Assembly: GCA_039583875.1 (NCBI GenBank) | Contig: CM077153.1 | Coordinates: 64,736,482 to 64,800,481 of the forward strand | From: Platanthera guangdongensis | Lineage: Eukaryota > Streptophyta > Magnoliopsida > Asparagales > Orchidaceae | DNA: 64,000 bases | Direction: 5' to 3' | The notes under the pieces: model-generated | What the model saw: only the letters and a program-made list of their open reading frames with translations | Databases searched by the model: none | What the model was told of the DNA's origin: nothing | Made by a program: the position numbers and the translations under genes | Part shown: one piece after another, positions 21,791-32,514 of the stretch | How positions within the stretch are numbered: position 1 is the first letter of the stretch | Layout of the letters: every line of letters starts with the position of its first letter

Positions 21791-23567
21791 ATGATGCGGG
21801 GAGGAGCTAGTGCGCATGGATCTTTTCCGACTACCCCTTCTTCTCTGTCACCCTCATCGAGAGCGAGTTCGTCAAGGTGGTCGACAACTTCGTCCTGCCC
21901 CAAAGTTTGAGGCGAGGCGACCGGCTTCCCTTAATCCCTTATGGTCTGAGGTCCAGTAGATACTTAAGTACTTCGGGGTCGTCCTGGGCCAGCTGGCCCC
22001 CAACTCGGTGGCTGTCGTGGTCGTGTTCGTCTGCTTCTTGCGGGAAGAGCGGATCGAGTTCAGCCTCGCGGTCTTCCGCAAGCTGTTCTCCTTCCGGGCG
22101 AACAAGGACGGCACCGCTTACTTCTCCAGCAACCACGTCAAGGTGCGGGAAACAGTGAATAAGAGTCACAACTGGCTCAGGAAGTTCGTGTTCGTCAAGG
22201 GTGACGTCGACTCCAGGGGAAGAACTTCGAGGACGCATTCCTCCGAAGGAACGTCGATTCCCTCGTCCTCGTCCCGCCTGGGGGAGGTAGGCTACCCGCG
22301 CTTGATCCCTTTTTTACTTATCTCTTTTTCTTCTTTTTTTTCGTTCTGACTCTGTCGTTGCAGGTGAGCGGGATCTCCCCCTGCACCCCCCTTATAAGAG
22401 TGCGCGAGTCGTTCCCGACGAGCTCGCTCATGCCGAGGCGGACGCTACCGCACATCGCGAGACCCCATCCCTTCCTGCCTCCCAGAAGCGGGTCACCCGT
22501 GAACAGCCTCCTCCGCCGCCGCCGTCCAAGAAGTCGAAGACCGTGGATACCACACCTCCCGCATCCCGGGAGAAGGGCAAGGCTCCTGCGAGCCAACAAC
22601 CTGAAGCGGCCGCCACCCCGGGTGCGTCGACCGGCGGGCCTCCTGGCGAGACGACCAACACTTCCAAGGCGCGAGAGCAGGTGACCGCCATCAAGCCCAT
22701 CTCGAGGGGGCACCACAACTTCGGCTATAGCGAACGACACCTGGACGAGCTCGGCAAACCCCTCCTTCAGTGGGACCAAGGGGAGAACCGGGCATCGATC
22801 CCGACCCTGCTGCCGAGTTGGCTAGAGTAGGACACGACCAGAGAGAGTCCTACGCCTTCTCTTTTGGCTTGTACGCGCAGGAGGATGCCGCAATATTCGA
22901 CGAGGAGGCCACGCGAGTACTCGTACATGAGAGTGTGTGGGCCCAGCTACGCGGCCCGGAGCTGGCCCACATTGTAGGTCGCTGGTGCATGCAGATGGAG
23001 CGGAATTCCGCCTCGCTCAAGAAGCACGCTGACGACAAGGAAGAGGCCCACCGCCTCGCGCTGGAGGAGGTGGAGTAGCATAAGAAGCGGGCGGACGCGG
23101 CCGACTTCGTTCTCGTCGGATACATGGGGGCGTGGTAAGTCCTGAACCTTGGAACAAGATGCCTCTCTTAAGATTGCTTCCACTAACACTTTTGCTTCTT
23201 CTCGCAGGATGTGGCGACGGCCCTGCGCCTCGGCCTTCAAATCGCCACCCTCGAGAAAGAAAATGAGGCGCTGCAGGCGCGGGTGCGAGAACTAGAAGTT
23301 GCAACTCCCCCGCCGCCCTCCTGCAACAACTGTCGGTCTGCCCACTACTCTGAATATGAGCTGGAGGAGATGATCCAGAAGAACGTCGCCAAGGCCGCGA
23401 CGTTTACTCTCCAAACTATGCAGCGGGCCGGCCTAGTGATGAGCGAAGGTGCGGGGCTCTCGGCGAGCGATGTGGTCCCGAAGCTGTTTCTTCCGGTCCC
23501 GAAGCCGGGCGACGAGTCCTTCCAACCCCTTTGGGAGAGCTCGCCGCCCGAGAGCTCGCCTCGCTGA
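21791..23567 (+). pseudogene. Second antisense gene of G, Transposase_28-like, broken
   Basis: Predicted exons run from about 21791 to 22286, 22364 to 23134 and 23208 to 23567, with introns GAG/GTAGGC..TTGCAG and GTG/GTAAGT..CTCGCAG. Exon 1 carries YFGVVLGQLAPNSVAVVVVF and EFSLAVFRKLFSFR, which fit from memory the plant family that Pfam calls putative gypsy type transposon (Transposase_28). Exon 2 is Pro-rich with a KKSKT basic patch, then a helical segment. Exon 3 has LEKENEALQARVRELE, a probable coiled coil. Frame breaks lie near 21957, near 22790 and at a TAG near 23076; the last junction is out of phase. These proteins are carried by Tat-type elements; their role is not established. Confidence 0.65.
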
Positions 23568-23676
23568 ACCCCCGCGCAGCACTGCTCTATTTTTTTTTGT
23601 AATCCGTGTATTTTCTTTTATTATCGCTATAATGTACATGTGGGTCGAGTCCCATGCCCTGTAACCTTTTGTGATT

Positions 23677-23682
23677 AATAAA
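23677..23682 (+). terminator. Poly(A) signal after the second antisense gene
   Basis: AATAAA lies 110 bases after the stop of the last predicted exon, in a T-rich 3' region. It suits a plant polyadenylation site for the antisense transcription unit. Confidence 0.5.
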
Positions 23683-24074
23683 ATCTCTTTTCTGAAATAA
23701 TATCCATTGATTTTGGTAGTGCTTTCCTTTCGTTTTGTGTACTCGCGACTCAGCTCAACCTTCAAGCTATCCGCCTCCGAACCCACGCCTTGCAAGTGAG
23801 ATCGCACGGTTCTCAGGGACTAGCTTAGAAAATCGTTAAGACCATAGGTAGTCGGCCTGCGAGCGACGACCCGACACCTTCACTCAAAGAGCTTTCCCGC
23901 AGTGCTCGTGAGACTTTAGGTCTAGGCGTCTCTCGGCCTGCACCCTGAGTGCTTGGCCTACGCGAAGCAGGACCCATTTGGCGCAACCTTAAGGCTTCCG
24001 AGCGCCTCGCGCGATTGACCCACGCAACATGGGGCCCTGCTTGTCCTGAAGATGTTTGTCGAGTGAGAGCAGTG

Positions 24075-24260
24075 AGACCTCGCTCGCCAGGAGGGGCGAG
24101 ACCCAGCTCGCCAGGAGGGGCGAGACCCAGCTCGCCAGGAGGGGCGAGACCCAGCTCGCCAGGAGGGGCGAGACCCAGCTCGCCAGGAGGGCTATGCAGG
24201 ATCCATTTTTGCCGAGAGGGTTATGCCGAGAGGGCTACGCCGAGAGGGCTATGACGAGAG
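24075..24260. repeat. 24-bp tandem repeat and adjacent 15-bp repeat
   Basis: The unit CGAGACCCAGCTCGCCAGGAGGGG (given here as CGAGACCCAGCT plus CGCCAGGAGGGG) is present in about five near-identical copies up to 24191. A second, shorter repeat with GCCGAGAGGGCTAYG follows in about four copies to 24260. Both produce long open frames that are repeats rather than genes. They lie between the antisense genes and the integrase of G. Confidence 0.9.
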
Positions 24261-24374
24261 GTTTATGTTCTCAGAGCATCGTTTCTTGGAGCAGCTCCTC
24301 GAAACCTTCAACGCCCACTGAGGGCCCAACTGTCTAGTCAGCTAGTTGAGTCTCTGACGGCGGAAGCTGAACAT

Positions 24375-25322
24375 CAACTGAGACGGTAGACTCCTTCGAG
24401 TGACATCCAGCCCTCCCAGATAATGGGAGCCTGGCAGCGGGATCTGGGTAGACACCATCGAGTGACATCCAACTCTGCCAGCTAGTAGGAGCCTGGCAGC
24501 GGGATCTGCTCGGGGTCTGGGTAGACACCATCGAGTGACATTCAACCCTGCTAGCTAGTGGGAGGCTGGCAGCGGGATCTCCTCGGGGACTGGGTAGTCA
24601 CAATCGAGTGACATCCAGCCGTGCCAGCTGATGGGACCCTGGCAGCGGGATCTGCTCGGGGTCTGGGTAGACAACATCGAGTGACATCCCGCCCTACCAT
24701 CTAGTGAGAGTCTGGCAGCGGGATCTGCTCGGCGTCTGAGTAGACAACATCGAGTGACATCCAGCCCTACCATCTAGTGAGAGCCTGGCAGCGGGATCTG
24801 CTCGGGGTCTGAGTAGACAACATTGAGTGACATCCAGCCCTGTCAGCTAGTGGGAGTCTGTCAGATGGATCTACTCGGGGTCTGGGTAGACACCATCGAG
24901 TGACAACCAGCCCTGCCAACTAGTGGAATACTGTCAGCGGGATCTGCTCGGGGTCTGGGTAGACATCATCGAGTGACATCCAGCCCTTCCAGCTAGTGGG
25001 AGCCTGCCAGCAGGATCTGCTCGGGGTCTAGGTAGACACCATCGAGTGACATTCAGTCCTGCCAGCTAATGGGAGTCTGGTAGCAGGATCTACTCGGGGT
25101 CTGGGTAGACACCATCGAGTGACATCCAACCCTGCCAGCTAATCGGAGCCTGGCAGCGGGATCTGCTCGGGATCTGGGTAGACACCATCGAGTGACCTCC
25201 AGCCCTATCAGCTAATGGGAGCCTGGCAGAGGGATCTTCTCGAGGTCTGGGTAGACACCATCGAGTGACATCCAGCTCTGCCAGCTAATGGGAGCCTGGC
25301 AGCAGGATCTGCTCGGGGTCAA
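24375..25322. repeat. 73-bp tandem array, about 13 copies
   Basis: The motif CATCGAGTGACATCCAGCCC recurs with a period of exactly 73 bases from 24459 on (24532, 24605, 24678, 24751 and so on to 25262), plus a shorter first unit at 24397. Each unit also contains GCCTGGCAGCGGGATCTGC and TCGGGGTCTGGGTAGACA. Copies differ by scattered substitutions but almost no indels. It fills the gap between the integrase and the antisense genes of G. Tandem arrays in this position are common in Tat-lineage elements. Confidence 0.95.
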
Positions 25323-25416
25323 CTTAGTGAACTCCTCAACTATTCATACAATTCACTGCAGAAAGTTTGGAATGCAAAGAAATTTCGTAATTGGAAAAAG
25401 ATATCACGTATATGGT

Positions 25417-27750
25417 TCAAGGATAGAAACGCTTCATTTCATCACCGATCCAATTATGACTTAGGGTCTCGCCTTCCACATTCCAAAGGCGATACCCACC
25501 TAACATCAATGCCTTCTCGACAATAAACGGACCTTCCCAACATGGGTTGAGCTTTCCCGCGACAGCTGATCTTCCCGCGGCATCTACCTTTTTCAGGACC
25601 AAATCCCCTTTCGCGAGCTGTTTGATTCTAACGTGTTTGTCAAAATACTTGGTCATCCGGCGTTTAATTTCTTCTTGCATGATGGCGGTTATATCTCGAA
25701 GTTCCTCTGTTAGGTATAGAGTTGTCACTTAAAACCGAAAACCGTAAACCGAACCGGAACCGCAAAGAACCGGACCGAACCGTTTGCAAATTATTCGGGT
25801 TCTGGTTTGAATTTTGGAACCGTGAACAACTTTGGTTCAGGTGTGGTTCTTACATTTTATTATCCGGACCGGAACCGGAACCGGAACCGCAACATACAAG
25901 TCTTAAGCGGTTTTAAGATTTTTGGACCCGATCCGAACCGGACCGAAGTAGAACCGAACCGCAACCCGTTTATTTTTATTAATTTTATTGTAATATTATT
26001 ATACTTTTATAATCTATCTATAATATTTATACTTATTATCAGGAGTGAAACTGGTGCGGTTTGGACCCAAACCGTAATCACACCAAAATGGGTCGGTTTT
26101 GGACTGAACAAAACCGTGTGGTATGATTTGACATTGGTGCAGTTTGAAATCGGTTTTTACAGTACAATTTATATTTTTATACAGTTATATAATGTATTTT
26201 CAATTTTACTTACATATTTTTCTGAAATATTTTATTTTAAAAATTTAGAAGCTATACAATTACTATTAAATAGTAATCATGAAAGACACAACTAATCGTA
26301 GCCGATTATTACGGTTGCGCAAGCTGGCGAGATGCGCGCAAGCCAACTAGACGTTGTGGCAAGTCTTTACACGTAGGAAGGAGACCGATACTAGCCCACA
26401 GATCGTGGAAGAGAGCGACGAGGAGTGCAGAACTTAATTATTTTTATTTCGTTGTTGTTTTGAGTTTTACTATTTGCAGACTGCTTTTATTTCACTCCGT
26501 CAAGTTTGGTTTTGTTTTAGTTAGAACTCATTTGAACCGGACCGAACCACATAGAAGCATGTCGACGAGACGCGCACAAGTCAACAAGACGTCATAGCAA
26601 GTCTACACGTGTAGGAAGGCGACATATACTAGCCCACCGATCGTGGAAGAGACTGTCAAGGAGTGTGCAACTTAATTATTTCTATTTTGAAAGTGTTTTG
26701 AGTTTTTTGCATACTGCTTTTATTTCATTATGTCAAATTTGGTTTTAGTTTTAGTTGGAACCGATTGAAATCGGACCGAACCGCATAGAACCGGACCGAA
26801 CTGTTAGTAACTGGTTTGATTTTGGTTCTTGTTAAACCGTAACCGGAACCGTTGACACGACGGTTCCAAAAATTATGATGGAACCGGAACCGAAACCGGA
26901 ACCGGTCAAACCAAATAAGGTTTTGGTTCTAACTTGAAGAACCGTTATCTTAGCGGTTCGGTTCATGGTTTTAGTAGAACCGGAACCGAACCGGAACCAT
27001 GACAGCTCTAGTTAGGTACAAGGAGAGTTACAGCTCATTCTCGTTCTCGATCCTCCATTCTTCTCTGCCTTGATGTGCGTGCACTATCCGCGGTGTCCAG
27101 ACCTCAAACTCTATCGGGAGAATGGCTTTGCAGCCATGGGAGAGTTTGAACGGAGTCTCCCCCGTGGCGGTGTTGGGAGTGGTTCTCAGGGCCCAGAGGA
27201 CTGAAGGGAGTTGCTCCACCCAGCTCTCCTTCGGGTTTTCAACCTTCTTTTTCAACAAATTTACAAGGATCTTGTTCGCTTCCTCCACTTGCTCGTTACT
27301 CCTTGGGTGATGAACTGACGAGAACCTAAGATCAATCCTGAGCTGGCCGCAGAAAGCCAGAAACTGATGAACTCTATGCTGGCAAACTGTGGCTCATTGT
27401 CCGTGACAATGGCCTGAGTCAACCCGTGCCTGCAAATAATTTCCCCCCATACAAAATTTTGAACTACCTGGGAGGTCACCTTGGCCAGCGCCTTAACCTC
27501 CAACCACTTAGAAAAATAATTGATCATAACCACCAGGAACCTCCTCTGCCCACTAGCCTGGGGGAAGGGCCCCACAAGATCCATTCCCCATATAGCGAAG
27601 GGCCAGGGGGCGATGATGCTTCTGAGCCTCTGGGATGGTAGCAGTTGGAGAGGGGCGAACAGTTGGCACTTCTGACACTTTTTTGGGAACTCGGTGGCAT
27701 ACCGGCCCAGGGTCGGCCAGAAATACCCTTGTCTTACAATCCTTCACTCC
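25417..27750 (-). pseudogene. Gypsy G integrase, interrupted by hAT element M
   Basis: On the minus strand a zinc-binding (H2C2) remnant near 27700 precedes DLVGPFPQASGQRRFLVVMI (first Asp, near 27584), IVTDNEPQF (second Asp, near 27400) and QVEEANKILVN-like residues (Glu, near 27285). A frameshift separates the second Asp from the Glu. The C-terminal domain with SWVEQLPSVLWALRTTPNTA continues to 27028. After the insertion of M it resumes at 25708, running through KGDLVLKKVD and WEGPFIVEKALMLGGYRLWN to 25417. The protein would join cDNA to chromosomal DNA; this copy is inactive. Confidence 0.88.
25717..27010. mobile_element. Non-autonomous hAT element M
   Basis: GTTAGGTA at 25709-25716 and 27011-27018 is an eight-base target duplication, the hAT hallmark. 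Ends are TAGAGTTGTCA and, inverted, TAGAGCTGTCA. Near both ends are many copies of AACCGGAACCG and AACCGNACCG-type motifs (25738-25960 and 26760-27000). Such dense subterminal motifs are known to bind hAT transposases. No transposase frame is present; the 162-codon frame at 25807-26295 is AT-rich and repeats the same motifs. M splits the integrase of G. Confidence 0.93.
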
Positions 27751-28263
27751 AGGGTCCTGCTCCCTGCGTGACTCTCACACTCTATCAGCTCCCCCTCTTC
27801 GATGGAAGGGCGGAAGAGGTCGGTCAGAGTTCCCCCCGCACGAGGTCCGAACTTGACCAGCTGGTCCACTTGCTCGTTTTCCTCCCGCGACACATGTCTG
27901 ATGGAGATGGTTTGGAACGTGTCGATGATCCCCTTCACCTTTGCCAAGTACAGCTGGAGAGTGGGCTCCCTCTCTTCGAACTCGCCGTTGATCTGGGAGG
28001 ACACCCCCATGGAGTCTGTTAGCACCTTCACATCAAGCACTCCCAGCTCCCTGGCCAGACGCAGTCCTGTGATCACCGCCTCATATTCTGCTTGGTTGTT
28101 AGTGTTGGGGAAATAGATGACCACCGTTTGCTTAATCTTTGTCCCTTACGGACTCTCCAAAATCACCCCTACCCCCAAGGAGTGCCTTCCCGACGCGTCA
28201 TCTACCCTCACCTTTCAGGGGACCAAATGCGTGAGCTCGGCCTTCGCCACCTCGACCACGTAG
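27751..28263 (-). pseudogene. Gypsy G second RNase H domain
   Basis: The minus-strand frame has NTNNQAEYEAVITGLRLARE, followed by VLTDSMGVSSQINGEFEERE and RHVSREENEQVDQLV. These are the Glu, Asp and Asp-bearing segments of a plant-type RNase H of the kind Tat elements carry between their own RNase H and integrase. The upstream part, with DFLADYVVEVAKAEL near 28250, is in another frame and contains stops. It degrades RNA in RNA-DNA hybrids. It follows directly on the protease region because reverse transcriptase is missing. Confidence 0.85.
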
Positions 28264-28570
28264 TCGGCTAGGAAGTCTGAATATGCTGTTGTAGCTGCGG
28301 GAGCGTCCACGATAACGAACCTGCAGTTCCTGAACTGACCCCCAAAGTAACATGGAGCCTCACTCCTCCTTCCACCTCCTTCCTCTCCCCGGAGAATCCG
28401 AACAGAGACCCGTCTGAGGCTAACACCCTCCTGACCTCCACTTTCATTGCGTCGAACTCCTTGAAAACGACGTTGACGGAGCTCCCATTGTCCACTAGGA
28501 TCCGGGAGACGGTGAAATTCTCGACGACGACCTGAACGACCAGCGCATCGCAGAACGGATCCTCGTGATC
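28264..28570 (-). pseudogene. Gypsy G aspartic protease
   Basis: The minus strand reads FTVSRILVDNGSSVNVVFKE, the Tat-type retropepsin motif (D-N-G-S-S in place of D-S-G). The segment breaks frame after the gag-pol junction and again near 28350, where the coding match moves to another frame. Its C-terminal half merges with sequence that in related elements lies just before the second RNase H, which marks the site where reverse transcriptase was lost. Confidence 0.8.
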
Positions 28571-30066
28571 CGGCATGTCCTTACTGGAGAAGGTAATCTT
28601 CTCATCTGGGGGTGGGGTAAGGGGCGTGGAGGCAATGCTTCGGCGGTAAATTGTGTGGAGACTCGCCTTGCGGGAAGCTTCAACTCCCACCCCCCCCCCC
28701 CCCCACCATGGATCACTCTGATCACTCCGAATCCGACATCGGCCCGGTCCTCGCACCTGTCCTCCCCTGCTCCTGGCAGGACTTCTTCCATTCGCACCTC
28801 CTGGCGACATTGCTGCTGTTGTGGGGCCCGTCCGCTGACTCCCCTCATCTCCAGGAACTCAGGGCAGCTAGTCGTCGCGTGCCCCTCCTCCTGGTGAAAG
28901 TCACAGTAGGGCAACTCCGCCCTACCTTCTGGCCTCCTCCTCTGGGGGCCTCTCTGCCTCCTCCCCAGAGCTATCGCCATAGCCTGGTGTTGATCGGGGA
29001 GGCCTCTGGCCCTGCCTCCAACCTGGAGGGTTGAAATGGCCTTGCCCTCCTTCGTCGTTGTCTCCTCCATGGAAAGCTCTCCTCAGGCCCTGGTCATGTC
29101 ATTCTGGCTGCCTCCAGCCTAGACGATTGTTCAGTTCTTTGCGCCCCCCAATTTGGCTGTTGCTGCTACTGCTGCTCCATCTGTCTGGGCTCTGCCCTCC
29201 TGACCTCCTGCCCCTTGCCACCTCCTGGCTCCTACTCCTCCGCTGCCCACCTGGCCAACTTCCTAGCAAATGCCGGGTTCAAGGCCTCCCCCTCGACTTC
29301 CCTCGTTGCCCTCTCCATCAGCTCCTCGAAGGACAGTTGAGGCACCCTCTTCAGCTACATCCTGAATAACCCCGCTGCAGCCCCAGGGTAAAGGCCACAA
29401 TGAGGGTGTGCCCTAGCATCTACTGAACCTGGAGGACCTCCTCCTAGAATCTATCCACATAGCTTCCCAGCGTCTCGTCCACCCTCTGCTTGATGAGAAG
29501 CAGGGACTCCGACTCTCTCTTCCTATTCTTCGAAGTTGTAAACCTCAGCAGAATCCCCTGGCGCTGTTCTTCAAAACAGTAGATGGAGCCGGCAGGGAGC
29601 TGATGGAACCAATCTCTCGCCTTCTCCTTGAGGGTGATGGCGAAAAGCCGACACTTGAAATCATCTTACATCTATCGAATCAAAACCACAACCTCGAACC
29701 ATTGGATGTGCTGAACCGGATCATCCGTTCTGGTGTAGTAGGACATTTCTGGCTCGTGGAACCCCTCTGGAACTGGGGAGGATGAGACCAGCTCACTGAA
29801 GGGACTTCCTTCCCCTGCCAGGCGAGCCGGGCGATCTCGCACCTCCACCTCGCCGGACATTCTTGCACTCGCCGAGCAAGGGAACAAGGCTCGCCCTGGG
29901 AGATCTCGCCTACTACCTTCCGTTGTTGTTTCCTTCCCAGGTCGCATAAGGGGCGTTCTCTCCTAGGGCTGGGGCTGCGACCACTGGGACAGAAGGTGTC
30001 GAGCACTCGCCGCGAGCCGCGAGTGCGAACGTTATGAGGTTCCGCATCTCCTGCCGGAATCCTCAA
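28571..30066 (-). pseudogene. Gypsy G gag relic
   Basis: In pieces on the minus strand: LKEKARDWFHQLPAGSI near 29620 and SESLLLIKQRVDETLGSYVD near 29470, both typical of Retrotrans_gag. YCDFHQEEGHATTSCPEF near 28900 is the Tat nucleocapsid CCHC. Several stops lie between 29340 and 29460. A C-run at 28688-28704 coincides with a frame break. The N-terminal part up to 30066 is Arg/Ser/Pro-rich and poorly conserved. Confidence 0.75.
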
Positions 30067-30197
30067 ACATGCCGAGAGTAGCGAGAGGGGAGGGGAGGGG
30101 GCGAGTCGGCCTGGTCAGATCCTTGCCCTTCGCCTCAAGTCATTGAACTAGCAAAGGTTTTCTACGTTGGTCACTCTCCACGCTCACCGCACCAAAA

Positions 30198-31051
30198 TGT
30201 TGAAACTAGAAACCGGCTTCTGTGGAATTCGAACCCTTGGGGAAGGGGCGACCTCACACTTACTTCTCCTAGCAAGTTTGACTAACCGAAGACTTAGAGC
30301 TCAAAACTGACCCAAGGCTCTAGCACGGAGGTCCCACGACACACCCGGAAGAACTTAGAGAGCTTCCCCTCAGCCAGTGCTGAGCTAAGGGCACCTCAGA
30401 AAGCGCAAGAAGATCTGAAAATTAGAAAACTGGAAAGCCCGCCTTCTGATGTACCCCCTGGGTTTATTTATAGATTTCTAGGTCTGGCGTGCAAATAACG
30501 CAACTCCGCTGTTCTAAACGGTTATATGCAGTCAAAAGGACGTCTGCCAACAGCGAAACTTTGATGTTCTGAGTAGCTAAATGCAGACCTAATCACATTT
30601 GGCGGACCAAATTATTTTAACCACATGATATCTGCACCCTACTCATAGGGGAATCGGGACCAGCTTGCCACTCAACTAGGCGGATGCGGCCCGGCTCTCG
30701 CAGCTGGCCTCTCTCTTTAAGCGAGCGCGGGTCGGGCTGCTGCGGCTCGTCTGCCCCCTACACGGAGGCGGGCCGACGATCTTGGTCTGGCGGCTACTTA
30801 GGCAAACGTGGGCTGGCGAGCGGGCTTGCGCGGTCAGCCCACCTTCATGTCGAAGGCGGGCAGGCTGCCCCTTTGGGCTCGCTCGCCTATCGAACTGGTA
30901 CGGGCCGGGAGTCCCGGCTCGCTCGCCCGCCTAGCGGATGCGGGCACACTGTCCTGGCTCGCTCGACCGCCGGGCGGATGCGGGTCGGGTTGCATTGAGG
31001 GCCCCCCTCCTCTGTCTTGTTGGTCCCACTCGGCGAACACTGGGTTGTACA
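30198..31051 (-). repeat. 5' LTR of G with adjoining primer site
   Basis: An 854-bp LTR that starts TGTACAAC and ends TTTCAACA when read on the minus strand. Directly after its inner end (30197 downward) the minus strand reads TTTTGGTGCGGTGAGCG, the position of a primer binding site; I did not match it to a particular tRNA. The middle of this LTR carries repeats of a CGGGC..CTCGCTCGCC motif that are missing from the other LTR. Confidence 0.85.
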
Positions 31052-32514
31052 CTCATGTTGATTACTTAAACTCCTCATGAGTTTCCTATATGCAATACAC
31101 ACACATCTGTATTTCTAATACTTTCTGAACATCCAAAAATAGGCAATAATAGACATAAATAACCACTACATTGCACTTATTGACAGCCATAAGAACTTCC
31201 AATTAACATCTCCCCAATCTTCCTGACAATAAAACTTTCCAACAAGAAGCCATTAGCAACACAAAGGGCTACTAATAGATGCACCAAAAGCTATCATCAA
31301 GAGACATGAATTCTAAAGCAATCCACATCAAAATAGCACTAAAAGGAGCCCAAACAGCAGTCTTAAAAACAAGGTTGTACAACAATATACATGGTTGCCC
31401 AGCACACAAAACCAGCCCCCAGAAGATGTACAACATTCTTTAGGCATGACTGCCATTTACTACCTACTTTCCTTTTTCAAACACCAGTACAATGGGTTTC
31501 CAAAAATTATTCATTAATTTATCATAAAATTCGGGTAACGACACACGACACGATGACACGATCCAACACGAAATTGTCTACGCCAACTTTTAAATAAACC
31601 AGTCCCCCGCCCCCTCCAAACACTGCCCAAAAAGCAAGGTATAGAGACGGGAAAAAATAAGGAGAAAAAGACTTCCTTACAGCTGAAGAGGGAGGATGAA
31701 GGTGCTGCACAATCGATCCTTCTTGAATACGAAGAGGTGTGGCAAATTCCTTCCAAAATATGAAGAGGAGGCACTGAAGAAGGTAGGTGGCAGGGGAGAC
31801 AAGCAGCAGCAGCTCAAAACCAGCGGCAGGAAAGCCCTAAAACAGCGGCACAGGATCAACGGCACAGGATCAACGGCACAGAATCATCGACACGTGAGAA
31901 GTGGCACAGAAGCACACTAGAGGTAGCAGTAGCTACAAAGAGGAAGAGAGAAAGATAGAAGAGAGGAGAAGTGGAGCAGCAGTCGGGAAGAGGAAGTAGC
32001 CGAGAAGGAGCAGCACGGGATCAGCGGCACGAGAAATGCGCAGAAACGGGAAGTGCGGGAATAAGTAAGAGCTCGGCTCTTTTTAATTGCAGAAGTAAGC
32101 GGCCAACGGTGGAATCCAGCCAAAGGGCACCGAATAACCTAAGTCAGTGTCAATTTTTGAACCCAATTTAAACCACCAAACATATGGCCACGTGTCAACA
32201 AAAAATTAACTCAACCACAACAGTAAATCCGCATGTCAGTAAAGCTAATAACAGCTGATATCATAACAGAAAAAATATTACCAGCCACCAAATCAAAACC
32301 TTTTTTACTATTAGCACCCTAATTTTATCAATTTTCTTACTGTTGGCACACCAAATATTATTTCTTAATGTTTATAGTTAATAATCACGTACCAATTTCA
32401 TAAATATATTTGTACTTCCTGCTACATACCAAATATTCGCAAACAATGCTACAATAAATAATTTGTTGCTGCTTAGATTTCTCTTTATGCTGAAGTTTGG
32501 GCCGTTACATTAAC

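Larger units (their letters stand above)
16700..31051 (-). mobile_element. Ty3/gypsy element G, Tat lineage, with antisense genes
   Basis: CTCAT at 16695-16699 and 31052-31056 flanks a pair of LTRs. On the minus strand the order is 5' LTR, gag, protease, a second RNase H domain, integrase, tandem repeats, two oppositely oriented genes, and 3' LTR. The second (archaeal-type-like) RNase H and the long region between integrase and 3' LTR are features of the plant Tat lineage (Retand, Grande and Ogre relatives). The reverse transcriptase is absent, so G must have used proteins from another element. It is further interrupted by solo LTR S and hAT element M. Confidence 0.9.
3631..32509 (-). mobile_element. 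LTR element X with very short interior, host of two nests
   Basis: Two long, same-orientation copies of a repeat are separated by only 615 bp. Read on the minus strand the LTRs start TGTAACGRCCCAAA and end GCCTCACA, a style common in plant Ty3/gypsy chromoviruses. A primer-site-like TGGTATCCGAAC follows the 5' LTR, and a purine-rich tract precedes the 3' LTR. Flanks are ttaat (3626-3630) and ttaac (32510-32514), a five-base duplication with one mismatch. No coding sequence remains in the interior, so X resembles a LARD-type or internally deleted element. Its left LTR is interrupted by copia P and its right LTR by gypsy G. Confidence 0.8.
15529..32509 (-). repeat. 5' LTR of X, split by gypsy G
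   Basis: The LTR consists of 15529-16699 and 31057-32509, about 2.62 kb in total. The two parts are separated by gypsy G with duplicated CTCAT at 16695-16699 and 31052-31056. Removing G and one CTCAT restores continuity with the other X copy at 13606-13625. It contains tracts also seen at 13241-14913, such as the segment starting near 14040 and again near 31600. This is the most complete copy of the X LTR. Confidence 0.85.

Noticed and set aside
24375..25322. Regular repeats that might suggest a CRISPR array
   Set aside because: Units are 73-bp head-to-tail copies with no unique spacers, in a eukaryotic retroelement.
25807..26295. 162-codon frame in hAT element M
   Set aside because: Built from AT-rich filler and the AACCGG motif; not a transposase.
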